Below, one piece after another: positions 36,023-47,387 of a stretch of DNA of 64,000 nucleotides. The stretch comes from Scortum barcoo (taxonomy: Eukaryota; Chordata; Actinopteri; Centrarchiformes; Terapontidae). The notes below the pieces were generated by a model that worked only from the letters and a program-made list of their open reading frames with translations, was not told where the DNA came from and ran no database searches. Position numbers and translations under genes: made by a program. The first letter of the stretch is position 1. Each line of letters starts with the position of its first letter. Where the stretch lies: contig CM041539.1 in the NCBI GenBank assembly GCA_023238725.1, forward strand, positions 25,199,319 to 25,263,318. Reading direction: 5' to 3'.

Positions 36023-37914
36023 GTATCGTATACCCCCCCACCCATCTGCCTCCACGCCTCCACCTTCACCATGAGATGGTTTACTGTTGAGCAGTGACCT
36101 CTCCTCTCTTCTCTCCTCTCCTCTCCTCTCACTCTCTTTCTATCTTTTTGTGCAGTCTTTTTTATTAGTTACTCATCATTATGATACCTTTACTGGTTTC
36201 TACCTGCTTTAGAACATGTTGGGTTTTTTATATTTTCTGCATGGATGTTAATGCGGTTTGTGTACACAGATAACCATGGACTGCTTACTGAATACAATTA
36301 TTTACTGAATAACATTTTGGGTTATTCCTTCATAACTTATTTTATTTCAATGGCAAACGTGTTTGGCCCATCTTTGAAGCAGAAAAACCATAGTCAAATC
36401 TGTATTATTTTTTATAGAACTTTTGAGACAGTCACAGCACAATAAGAATCTATAGAATACAGAATATATTTTATAATGTAGAAATACTGGGCTTTAATGT
36501 CTATTCTCTAATAAAGTGTTAATGAACAAAGTGTGCTGAGACTTTCTAAGAGGTGACCTCCACCAATATGCTCACTGATCTACAGTCCATCATTCAGCAG
36601 GACAATAGAAAAGAAATCTTTCGTCTTCTTTCTTTTCCTACTAACGTAGTTTTTCTGTCAAATAATTTTTCTGTCACCTTCTTGTTCTTCTTCTGGGTGG
36701 ATGTTTTCTTTGCGAATGATGGTGTCTTTTATCAAAGTCAATGCTTTTTCTGTGTTTTGTTTTTAAGTTTACCTGTCAACTCCATTTTCCATCATGCTTT
36801 GTCAAAAGATGGTATTCAACCCTTCAAAGGCCTTAAGCCTGCGACCCGTCAGGCGAACAGCCCGAGAACAGAGCCCAGAAAAACCTACAGCTGGCTGTGA
36901 CCCCAAATACTTCCAAACACTTTCAATTATAATGTGTAAAGAATATCACAATGAGAATTATTCACACACGACAGTTTACATCTTGCATTTGTGTCTCTAG
37001 TAAAAATCTAATCAAATATAAACAATGTTAGCAGACGTTACCTCATTTGCCAAGTCAGATTTAAATAAATTCTTCATTGATTATATTAATTCATGTAATT
37101 AATTCAAGTCATACCATCAATTTAAGTCTAAATGTTTGAAACTCTAATTCATGAGTGCTGATATAAATTTTTAGCCCATGTTAATCTGGGAGATTTTCTA
37201 AAGAACTTTTGTAAAAGTGTAAATATTTATCTAGCTTAGTAACACATATAGTCATAGGGTAGTTCCATATCAGACTGGTTGGGGTTCCTGTGCCTCTGCA
37301 TGGTGCTGGTGCTGATTGGATCGTGGCTGTTTGCTCCCACTTTTCTGTTGCGGTTGACGACACATGAAACCACCAGCCACATGGTAATCAACTCTCACTG
37401 TACAGGACTTATTCTGGTCTTGGTGGAGCTGTCCACCTTAAATGTTCATTATATACCACATTTATTTATTACAAAATATAATAAAACAGTCTCTAACAGT
37501 CTATTTCTTCTTTCTTTTTCAAAGAAAAAGCTCTAAAAACATTCAGTGATGGTTTGGAAAACTCATGTAGCTGGTACTACAAGCAGCCATTTTACTGTAA
37601 ATACTGTGCAAAAATGATTAATCAATTTGATACTTGTACTATGAGTAACAAACGAGATCAAGCTCTAGAGAGACAGCTTATATAAACAAGCAAATTTCTA
37701 TGAAAAATCCATGCATAGTTTTACTTACTATTAAATGATAATAGCTTATTTCATAGTAATGTGGACTAAAGGTAAATATAAAAAACAATGGAATAAAATG
37801 GCTGCATTCCTGCATGTGTACGTCCCCGGAAGGGTGGTCCTTTTGTTTTTGGATGTCTGCAGCAGTAACCTTGAAGGATGCAATTTCATCTGTCATTTAT
37901 TCTTCCCCATCTAG
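36023..37914 (+). other. Intron upstream of the SS3 microexon
   Basis: A CTCTCCTCT-rich low-complexity run at 36098-36135 is the only marked feature. The acceptor of the microexon is preceded by a pyrimidine tract (ATTTATTCTTCCCCATCTAG). Confidence 0.6.
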
Positions 37915-37941
37915 ACTGTATCAGGATAAACTGTAACTCCA
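37915..37941 (+). CDS. nrxn3: Neurexin microexon, splice site 3 (SS3) insert in LNS4
   Basis: 27 bases between CTAG and GTAAGT. In phase 1 it turns the join VNL-G-KGPET into VNL-DCIRINCNSS-KGPET, which is the known SS3 insert of alpha-neurexins, residue for residue. The exon is too short for ORF detection. Both splice signals are strong and the phase fits both neighbours. In the family, SS3 is a regulated cassette that changes a loop of LNS4; its two cysteines could pair. Confidence 0.96.
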
Positions 37942-40318
37942 GTAAGTTAACACTCAAGTTTCATTTTGCTTTCTATCTTGATGATATGTTGATATTTTTT
38001 GTTTTTTTTTGAGTATTTTGCTGAAATTTTGCTTTTTAAAGTGAGTCCGTCTCTGCCTTCCCCTTTGTCTTAAACACACACACAAAATTGGATTGAAAAA
38101 ATATACAGAATATCCATATCTGTATTGTTAGGAAAAGGTGATGTCTAATATATCATTATGTCAGGTTACATTCTGCACATTAAACACTTAGGAATGGTGA
38201 TTCAGTCTCTGTTTGCAGCTACAGGTGTGTCTGCTGCTTTGACAAGCTAAAGTTGTTTATAGTGTGTAAATTTTTAGTCTTGAGCAAATTACCATAGATT
38301 GCTTTTACTCATAAGGAGACAATGGGGGTCTTTGCCTTTACATCTGTCATGTGAATAAAAAAAATATTGTGTATTAAACAATTACAGATCACAAGGCTGA
38401 AATCCCCTCCCTACCTTAGTAAGTTAGTATGTTTTATCACTAGAAATCCAACATGGTGGAACCTCAGGCTTGGGAAGAGATGTTTGCTGGACAGTTCAGT
38501 TTATAATATGTGCTCTCAGACACAAAAGGTAAATGGCACTTGTGTTTGGAAATAGCTTGAGCTCAGTGCCTCTGAGCGTGTAGTGCGGTGAAGAAACCTT
38601 AAGTAACATACAATACACATGAAACTGAGGGACCAGGCAAAAGAACAACAACGATTCTAGATCCTCCATATTGGATATGACTGTGTTAGATACAGGGAAA
38701 TAAACTTCAGTTTTTGGTTGCTCTCGTTGAAAAAGTATAACAAGTATAACAATAATGTTTTTATTGAATCCCTAGAGAAAATGTAGTTTGAAGTTAAAGG
38801 TACTGGAAAGGAAAATAGCCAGGCAGTTCTGATGGAGCACAGGACTCCAAGCAATTTGGACTGGATAAACATGGAACCTGTATGTCCTACATGTTCAATG
38901 TGTAGAAAACTGAATAATGAATAAAGGTAATGATGCCAGGCCATCTGAACATAAATGCACACAGTTCTTGTCTCAGTTTGGAGACATATATCATTTTTGC
39001 TGTTGTGTGATACCTAGCGGTATTTCACAGAGTCAAAGAAGAGAATCCCACAAAGCTTTGGGCAACATATTAGGGAATGTGAAAAGGGGAAAAGGGGATG
39101 TGAAATTGTAGCACTAAATGACAGAAGCATACATAAAAGGTATTGTTGATTTTTGCACTCTTTAATGTTTATAGACCAATATTGGTGTGGAAATGTGTTG
39201 AGGGCAGCAGCACCTGCTGTTCCACTTACTGTCTAAAAGTAATCTCTCTGTCTGAATGTGTCTTGTCATTGACAGGCTTTATCACTTCCTCTCTCTCTGT
39301 TGTTTTAAGAAAGTTCCGCTCTGTTACATTAATATGATCATTTTGAAGGACAAAATGATTATGAGCTAAGCCCTATATACCTGCTAATGATTCCACTATT
39401 CAAACACCAAGATAAACGAACTAGAAAGGGCAGCTGATACTTAAAATCTGTGGACGTTGTCTAAATTCTTGAATTCATAAGTCCTGCTGATTCTCGTCTC
39501 CCACCAAAAGTTGTTTTCTCTTGGCTATGACAAGTTTTTTTTGTGCCCAAAGCCAACCAGACCTTACCTTTTTTTCTCGGTTCTGGATGACATTGCCAAA
39601 CAATGTACCTCTGCCAGGTCAGAAAACACTCACATAAGGAAAAATATTCAAGAGGAAAAGAATTCGATTTTCAGCTTTCAACCGTAGATCTGTATATCAA
39701 CCATTTGAACTGTGGTTGAAAAACAGGGTTTTGTCTTACCTTAGGGTTCTTTAACCATCATCCCCTTGGAATACTAATCAACATAAATGTGTGTGACTTT
39801 GCATACATTAGATTGTATTAACTAGCTAATAAATTTCCTGTCAGCAAACCTCTCCTCAAATAACAACTGCACATTTATAAAAGGGCTGATGACACTTCAT
39901 ATTGGACTGTTTATGACTTGTATTTAATGGTAATGAAAAGAGAAACAAAAGGAGGGAAGGGAAGAAGTGAAAGTGAAGGAGCCTATGATGAGTAAAAGCA
40001 ATTTTCCCTTCTGTAGTTTCTATGTCCAAATTATCTGAGACCCATGACTATCTTACAGTATAGTGGTCAGGTGTATTCTATGAGAATTATAGATATCAAG
40101 TATTTTGTGTTTTTATCTCTGTGTATTTCACTGGCTAAACCAGACCTTTGTTTCCCAAAGGTATAAGAACTAGTTTGATTTTAAAATAAAGCCATTTTTG
40201 ATTTACTAAGTTGTTTATAGAAATTTTTGCTAATGATTCCAGGTTGAATTGTGGGAAAACAAAGGTTTGGTTTTAGGCCCCGGGTGGCTTTAACTTTGTT
40301 ATTGACCATTCTTCTCAG
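37942..40318 (+). other. Intron downstream of the SS3 microexon
   Basis: No repeats or exons recognised. The first 150 bases are T-rich with TTTTTTTGAG and TTGCTTTT runs, the kind of sequence that often regulates cassette exons, but no specific site can be claimed. Confidence 0.5.
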
Positions 40319-40438
40319 GCAAGGGACCGGAGACCCTGTATGCTGGGCAAAAGCTCAATGATAATGAATGGCATACAGTGCGTGTGGTGCGTCGCGGCAA
40401 AACCTACAAGCTAACAGTTGACGATGATGTAGCAGAAG
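40319..40438 (+). CDS. nrxn3: Neurexin exon: LNS4 middle
   Basis: 120 bases, phase 1 to 1. It encodes KGPETLYAGQKLNDNEWHTV followed by RVVRRGKTYKLTVDDDVAE. Acceptor CTTCTCAG, donor GAAG|GTACTT. YAGQKLNDNEW is the neurexin-3 form of this segment. Confidence 0.97.
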
Positions 40439-40730
40439 GTACTTACCTACAACTCGGTTTATGCTTGAAGAAATGCTTTAAGTGTTTGCTTGTCAGTGGT
40501 ACACATGCTTTGATATATTGCAATAGAGGTTGAAAGTATCAATATATAATTCTGCTACAAAGAAAGCATCTAGATACACATCCATTAGTCACAGTTTGGT
40601 CATCTAATACTTTTAATGTAATTTTCTCCTTAAATCAGCCCTTTTGTGTTAGTGTCAGACAGTGTTCTCTTTTCTTTCCGTTTTTTTGTCTTTTTTTTCA
40701 ACCCATCCCCTGCACCCTCCCCATCTTCAG
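40439..40730 (+). other. Intron (292 bases)
   Basis: A short GT-AG intron with a long pyrimidine tract before the acceptor. Confidence 0.9.
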
Positions 40731-40851
40731 GCCAAATGGTGGGTGACCACACTCGACTGGAGTTCCACAACATTGAAACAGGCATCATGACAGAGCGTCG
40801 GTTTGTTTCCAGCATACCGTCCAGCTTCATTGGTCATCTGCAGAGCCTTAG
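40731..40851 (+). CDS. nrxn3: Neurexin exon: LNS4
   Basis: 121 bases, phase 1 to 2. It encodes GQMVGDHTRLEFHNIETGIM, TERRFVSSIPSSF and IGHLQSLR; the last codon is completed by the next exon. The HTRLEFHNIETG segment is conserved among all neurexins. Donor AG|GTACTC. Confidence 0.97.
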
Positions 40852-40882
40852 GTACTCACATAACACTTACTTTTCCTTTTTT

Positions 40883-40889
40883 GTGTGTG

Positions 40890-40927
<38 letters not shown>

Positions 40928-40946
40928 ATATATATATATATATATG
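40883..40946. repeat. (GT)n then (TA)n microsatellite
   Basis: It lies about 30 bases into the intron after a neurexin exon, directly next to the Tc1 end. Confidence 0.95.
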
Positions 40947-41150
40947 TGTGTACACATGTGGACAAAATTGTTGGTACCCTTCTGTTAAAGAAAGAAAAAC
41001 CCACAAAGTTCTCTGAAATAACTTGAAACTGACAAAAGTAATAATAAATAAAAATTTACTGAAAATTAACTAATGAAAATTAGACATTGCTTTTGAATTG
41101 AATTGTGATTCAACAAAATCATTTTAAAAAACAAACTGGCCAGGACAAAA
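40947..41150 (+). mobile_element. Tc1-like element, left end only
   Basis: TACACATGTGGACAAAATTG followed by TTGGTACCCTTCTGTTAAAG and GAAAAACCCACAAAG is a Tc1-type terminal region known from many fishes. It stops at about 41150, where the RTE-like LINE tail begins. The rest of this element is not found. Confidence 0.75.
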
Positions 41151-41253
41151 AAATCCATCCATCCATCCATCTTAAACCGCTTGATCCGGGGCAATGGGTC
41201 GGGCATGGAGGCAGCAGATGCCTTGAAGCCACCTCAGCTGACTCTCTCGATGA

Positions 41254-42340
41254 TCACGAAGGAAGCAGCGGCTCTACTACGAGCTCCTCCCGTGAAGTGA
41301 TTTCCGGTCCAGGTACACCGACCGCATAACTGCGCATGGACGCTGCACCAATCCGCCTGTCAATCTCACGCTCCATCTTTCCCTCACTCGTGAACAAGAC
41401 CCCGAGATACTTGAACTCCTCCACTTGAGGCAGGACCTCTCCACCAACCCGGAGAGGCACGCACGCCACCTTTCGACTTTCCGGTCGAGAACCATGGCCT
41501 CGGATTTGGAGGTGCTGATTCTCATCCCAGCCAGCTTCACACTTACTCACTCGGCTGCAAACCGCTCCAGTACATGCTGAAGGTCCTGGCTTTGATGAAG
41601 CCAACAGGACAACATCGTCTGCGAAAAGCAGAGATGAAATCCTGTGGTTCCCAAACCGGACTCCCTCCATGGCCCCTGGCTATACGCCTAGAAATCCTGT
41701 CCATAAAGGTTATGAACAGGACCGGTGACAAAGGGCAACCCTGCCGGAGTCCAACATGCACTGGGAACAGGTCTGACTTACTGCATTGCCGGCAATGCGA
41801 ACCAAGCTCCTGCTCCGATCGTCGTACAGAGACCAGACCGAACAGCCCTTAGCAAAGGCCCCCGGACCCCATACTCGCAGAGCACTCCCCACAGAATACC
41901 ACGAGGGACACGGTCGAATGCCTTCTCCAGATCCACAAAGCACATGTGGACTGGTTGGGCAAACTCCCATAAACCCTCAAGCACCCTGTGGAGGGTATAG
42001 AGCTGGTCCAGTGTTCCACGACCACTGGGACGAAAACCGCATTGTTCCTCCTGAATCCGAGGGTCGACTATCGGCCGAAATCTCCTCTCCAGTACCCTAG
42101 CGTAGACCTTCCCAGGGGAGGCTGAGAAGTGTGATCCCCCTGTAGTTGGAACACACTCTCCGGTCCCCCTTTTTAAAAAGAGGGACCACCACCCCAGTTT
42201 GCCACTCCAGAGGCACTGTCCCCAACCTCCATGCAATGCTGTTGCAGAGGCGTGTCAGCCAAGACAGCCCCACAACATCCAGAGACTTGAGGTACTCAGG
42301 GCGGATCTCATCCACCCACCCCCGGCGCCTTGCCACTGTG
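41254..42340 (-). pseudogene. LINE reverse transcriptase (copy 2)
   Basis: In order: VDEIRPEYLKSLDVVGLSWL (about 42260-42320), VPLFKKGDRRVCSNYRGITL, EQCGFRPSGRGTLDQLYTLH (about 42030), FVDLEKAFDRVPRG (first catalytic Asp, about 41920), GLRQGCPLSPVLF (about 41740) and SSLLFADDVVLL with the FADD catalytic pair (about 41620-41640). VEEFKYLGVLFTSEGKME follows at about 41400. Then the frame jumps across a deletion to a few C-terminal residues. At least three frameshifts are needed to read through. Confidence 0.9.
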
Positions 42341-42344
42341 GAGC

Positions 42345-43155
42345 TTACTGAACTACCTCAGTGACTTCGGCTTGGGTGATGGACGAGTCCACCTCAGAGT
42401 CCCCAGCCTCTGCTTCCTCATTGGAAGGCAAGTCGGTGGGATTGAGGAGATCCTCGAAGTATTTCTTCCACCGTCCGACAATGTCCCCAGTCGAGGTCAA
42501 CAGCTCCCCACCTGCACTGTAAACAGTGTTGGCAGAGTACTGCTTCCCCCTTCTGAGGCGCCGGACGGTTTGCCAGAATCTCTTCGAGGCCGACCGATAG
42601 TCCTCCTCCATGGCCTCACCGAACTCCTCCCAGACCCGAGTTTTTGCCTCCAGGACCGTCCGGGCTGCGGCTTGCTTGGCCTGCCGGTACCCGTCAACTG
42701 CGTCAGGAGTCCCACAGGCCAACATGGTCCAGCCGATAGGACTCCTTCTTCAGCCTGATGGCATCCCTTACTTCCGGTGTCCACCACCGGGTTCAGGGGT
42801 TGCCGCCACGACAGGCACCAGAGACCTTGCGTCCACAACTTCGAACACGCTGCCGCGTCGACAATGGAGGCAGAGAGAACATGGTCCACTCGGACTCAAT
42901 GTCCCCAGCCTCCCTCGGAATCTGTGAGAAGCTCTTCCGGAGGTGGGAGTTGAAGACCTCCCTGACAGAGGGCTCGGCCAGACGTTCCCAACAGACCCTC
43001 ACAATGTACGTTTGGGTCTGCCAGGTCTGTCCAACTTCCTCCTCTGCCAGCGGATCCAACTCACCACCAGGTGGATCGGATCGGCTCAGCCCTCTCTTTA
43101 CCCGAACCCGAGTGTCCAAGACATACGGCCGGAGATCAGATGAAAGCGACAACAA
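42345..43155 (-). pseudogene. LINE linker between endonuclease and RT (copy 2)
   Basis: TRVWEEFGEAMEEDYRSASK and KRFWQTVRRLRRGKQYSANT mark the connecting region seen in both copies. At least two frame changes occur. Nothing catalytic lies here. Confidence 0.8.
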
Positions 43156-43176
43156 AGTCGATCATCGACCTCCGGC

Positions 43177-44037
43177 CTAAAGGTATCCTGGTGCCACGTT
43201 AATGCACTGATGGACACCCTTATGCTCGAACATGGTGTTCGTTATGGACAAACTGTGACTAGCACAGAAGTCCAATAACAGAACACCACTCAGGTTCAGA
43301 TCGGGGAGGCCGTTCCTCCCGATCACGCCCCTCCAGGTATCACTGTTGTTGCCCACGTGAGCGTTGAAGTCCCCCAGTAGAACAATGGAGTCCCCAGTCG
43401 GAGCACTATCAAGTACCCCTCCCAGGGGACTCCAAGAAGGCCGGGTACTCTGTACTGCTGTTCGGCCCGTAGGCAAGCAACAAACAACAGCAAGAGACCT
43501 ATCCCCAACCCGAAGGCGCAGGGAAGCGACCCTCTCGTTCACCTGGGGTGAACTCCAACACATGGCATGGCGGCTAAGCTGGGGAGCTATAAGCAAGCCC
43601 ACACCAGCTCGCCGCCGCTCACCCTGGGTAACTCCAGAGTAGTGGAGGGTCCAGCCCCTCTCAAGGAGCTGGGTTCCAGAGCCCAAGCTATGCGTCAAGG
43701 CGAGCCCGACTATCTCTAGCCGGTACCTCTCAACCTCCCGCACGAGCTCAGGCTCCCTTCCCCCCAGCGAGGTGACATTCCATGTCCCTATTGCCAGAGG
43801 TTTGTTCCAGGGATTGGGTCGTCGAGGCCCCCCGCCACGACTGCTACCCAAATCACATTGCACCGGCCCCCTCATGGACCTTCCTGCGGGTGGTGAGCCT
43901 ACTGGAAGGCGGGCCCACGTCGCCATTTCGGGCTGAGCCCGGCCGGGTCCCGTGGGCAAAGATCCGCCACCCGGCCACTCAGGCGCTCGCCTGCGAGCCC
44001 CAACCCCAGGCTGGCTGGCTCCAGGGTGGGGCCCCAT
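43177..44037 (-). pseudogene. LINE AP-like endonuclease (copy 2), open over 286 residues
   Basis: IGTWNVTSLGGREPELVREV carries the first metal-binding Asn. LVREVERYRLEIVGLA is followed by a divergent ALTHS, where the catalytic Glu region is altered. RRAGVGLLIAPQLS, LLGDFNAHVG with the Asp/Asn pair (about 43345) and SHSLSITNTMFEH follow in family order. The open frame ends at 43177, before the SDHHLV-type final motif, because of a frame change. This is the largest intact piece of either copy. Confidence 0.85.
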
Positions 44038-44252
44038 GGTAACTTGCCAATCCAGGCGACGTAACGGTCCTTGATGTTCTTCTTTTCATGATGAGCTTGT
44101 GAACCGCTCTTAGTCTGGCCCGTCACCTAGGACCTGTTTGCCATGCCATGGGAGACCCTACCAGGGGCGTAATGCCCCCGACAACATAGCTCCTAGGATC
44201 ATTCGGGCACACAAACCCCTCCACCACAGTAAGGTGGCGGTTCAAGGAGGGG

Positions 44253-44900
<648 letters not shown>

Positions 44901-45056
44901 AAAGCCTTTTTTAGGTAATTATTTCAGTTTTACAGCACATTTACTGCCTGAGTCAGTCTCAGCACACACATTTGATGTTGATTGATGTTTTTCCAGATTT
45001 TAAAGAGCAAGTAGGACCTTATTTTAAGAGGAATGTCTGTTCCTTAATTTTCTCAG

Positions 45057-45317
45057 ATTTAATGGCATGCTCTACATCGACCTGTGCAAGAATGGCGATA
45101 TTGATTATTGCGAGCTCAATGCCCGCTTTGGGATTCGTTCCATAATCGCCGACCCTGTCACCTTCAAATCCAAGAGCAGCTATCTAAGCTTGGCCACCCT
45201 ACAGGCCTACACATCCATGCACCTCTTCTTCCAGTTCAAGACCACATCACCAGATGGCTTCATACTCTTCAACTCTGGAGATGGCAATGATTTTATTGCT
45301 GTAGAACTGGTTAAAGG
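45057..45317 (+). CDS. nrxn3: Neurexin exon: LNS4 end and LNS5 start
   Basis: 261 bases, phase 2 to 2, acceptor TTCTCAG and donor AAAGG|GTAAGT. It encodes FNGMLYIDLCKNGDIDYCEL (the LNS4 end with its paired cysteines), then IIADPVTFKSKSSYLSLATL and AYTSMHLFFQFKTTSPDGFI, the start of LNS5. NSGDGNDFIAVELVKG is at the end. Confidence 0.97.
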
Positions 45318-46070
45318 GTAAGTTTTACTTTAAAAAGGCTGCGGTTTTGTACAGTCTGAAGGAGTAAATACTAACAGTCTCAGTCTCAAACTTAAAGCAC
45401 CTATAATTAATATTTTTATAATAACAATGTATCAAATGACAATACAAAACTGTGAAAGGGGTTGATTGTGGTAATGAACCTACAGAAAATCTGCAGCTCC
45501 CCTTGGCTTTTCCTGGCTTTATAAGTGTCAGCTCATTGTTCAGCTGTCTATCCCCATAACTTTACTGTTTTGGTTCAGTTATTACACTCTTACGGCATTA
45601 TGCCTGTCTTTCACTCAAATCTCTAAAACCCCACTGTACTCCCCAACTACTCAGAACCAAAGACACAATTAGCAACCAAAAACAGAACTAAAACCATAGG
45701 GCCCCTTGTAAAACCATGGTGGAATTCCAACAGTGATTTTCATTGAAGCTGTGTTCAAAAATAGAAACAGGTGATCTTTTTAATGTCAAAGGATAGATGT
45801 CAGAGGACTCCACCAACAGGAATTGACAGATTGTGCAAATCCATCAGAGACATACTGGAGTTCAAATACTATTTTTGTCTAACTTAAGTAAAAAAGTTAC
45901 TAAAGTAACTTGATTACATAATTCTCACAAACTGTGTCAAACTCATTAAAATTTACTTACCTTTTGGTTCACACCTACCAGATTGTGAACAATTGAAAGA
46001 ATAGCTAGAAAGGCAGAAAGCTGAAGATTTTATAAGCATTCTGTAACTCCCAATAACTCTTCTCTCACAG
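45318..46070 (+). other. Intron (753 bases)
   Basis: No feature recognised beyond the splice sites. Confidence 0.7.
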
Positions 46071-46261
46071 ATACATCCACTATGTTTTTGACCTTGGAAA
46101 TGGGCCTAATCTCATCAAAGGCAAAAGTGAAAGTTCATTGAACGACAACCAGTGGCACAATGTGGCAATCACCCGAGACAACAGCAACACCCACACACTG
46201 AAAGTTGACGCCACAGCCACTAGTCAGAGTATTAATGGGGCCAAAAACCTGGACCTGAAAG
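46071..46261 (+). CDS. nrxn3: Neurexin exon: LNS5 middle
   Basis: 191 bases, phase 2 to 1. It encodes YIHYVFDLGNGPNLIKGKSE, SLNDNQWHNVAITRDNSNTH and INGAKNLDLK. VFDLGNGPNLIKG and the DNQWHNV turn are LNS5 hallmarks in neurexin-3. Confidence 0.97.
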
Positions 46262-47031
46262 GTATGCAAATGACACCTGATACATGTTTGTAACTCTTTG
46301 TATGTCCAGGTTTCATCCTGCTATATTGGCTTAAGATGTTGAAATACTAAAACACTGATGCATGCACTCCTGTATATATATATGTATATTATATTTAACT
46401 ATATTCAACCCAATATTTGACCTGCAAAAGTGTGATGTGGAAACTTGAAGCCTCCAGGGCACATTAACTGAGAATGTACTTTTGCAAGTTGAATTTTGGA
46501 CCAGGACTCGCTTTAAAACTATTTGTGATGTCACAAGTCATGCTTGTAGGACTGTCCCATAAAATGGAAGCACATACATGGTAGAAACTTTCCACTTCAG
46601 CAGATTAATGTGAAAACATCTTTCTTATGCCAGACTTATGCACACACATAATTCTATAAACTGAAGCTCCACCATTCAACTGCAAGAAAAAGACAAAAAT
46701 CATATTTTTCAGGGGAGAAGAAGTTTATGGTAAGTTTATGGAAGTTTACGGTATATTGGAAAGTATAATAATAATAAAGTAATAATGACTGTTACCTTGA
46801 CATTCAAATACCAGTAGCAGCACAAAAAGATGTGTGGTGTGGTTTGCAATTGTGTACTGTAACATAATTTACTATTCACTTCATAAAACATGTTAAAATT
46901 TACTTTACCCAGACAAGTGAAGATGGCACAAATCTGTAAGGCACTGACACATGAATAAATAATTTGGACATATTAAGATAAAAGCAACCCATTCTTCTCC
47001 TCTTAAAGTGCCTGTGTTTTCTGCATCCCAG
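46262..47031 (+). other. Intron (770 bases)
   Basis: The middle (46400-46560) has a different composition and may be an old MITE. No end structure was found. Confidence 0.5.
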
Positions 47032-47205
47032 GTGATCTGTTCATCGCAGGACTGGGTCCAGGCATGTATGGCAACCTGCCTAAACTGGTGGCTTCCAGAG
47101 AAGGCTTCCAGGGCTGTTTGGCATCAGTGGACCTCAACGGCCGCCTGCCAGATCTCCTCAATGACGCCTTGTTTCGTAGCGGTCAGATTGAGCGTGGATG
47201 CGAAG
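47032..47205 (+). CDS. nrxn3: Neurexin exon: LNS5 end
   Basis: 174 bases, phase 1 to 1, acceptor CATCCCAG. It encodes GDLFIAGLGPGMYGNLPKLV, REGFQGCLASVDLNGRLPDL and RSGQIERGCE. The usual donor is GAAG|GTACAC at 47206. Joining to 54906 restores GCEG-PSTTCQEDSC exactly as in other neurexins. This join is the place I remember as splice site 6 of the family. Confidence 0.96.
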
Positions 47206-47387
47206 GTACACCGTCCCTTAAATCCGAGCTTGATTTTGACTACTACAACAAAAACTTCAACTCCAACTCCAGCTCCAGTAGCCCTTTTTTCCTGCTCAAT
47301 GCAAACAGTAGTTCCACAGCCCTGCATTCATACAGAAAACCCTCTATCTTATTAATTGTACTTGTTGTCTCACTTACCCACTGCTAG
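47206..47387 (+). CDS. nrxn3: Candidate alternative 3' extension of the LNS5 exon, with stop
   Basis: If the 47206 donor is not used, the frame stays open for 60 residues after GCE and stops at TAG 47385-47387. The tail is Ser/Asn-rich (SELDFDYYNKNFNSNSSSSS) with two NSS sequons. It ends RKPSILLIVLVVSLTHC, a short hydrophobic C-terminus preceded by basic residues and small residues upstream. That layout suits a GPI-attachment signal, or else a secreted form with a sticky tail. A strong donor (GTAAGG, 47389) follows the stop. Not proven to be expressed. Confidence 0.45.

Larger units (their letters stand above)
41156..44252 (-). mobile_element. RTE/Rex3-like LINE, copy 2, both ends present, 3' part of RT deleted
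   Basis: Read on the minus strand, the 5' leader starts at 44252 at the same base as copy 1. The endonuclease runs over about 43180-44037, the RT over about 41270-42340, and the 3' end is four GATG units (41158-41174 on the + strand as CATCCATC). GATG tails are described for fish Rex3 (RTE clade). A deletion removes the C-terminal domain between about 41320 and 41270, and frameshifts break the body. It is much better preserved than copy 1. Confidence 0.9.
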
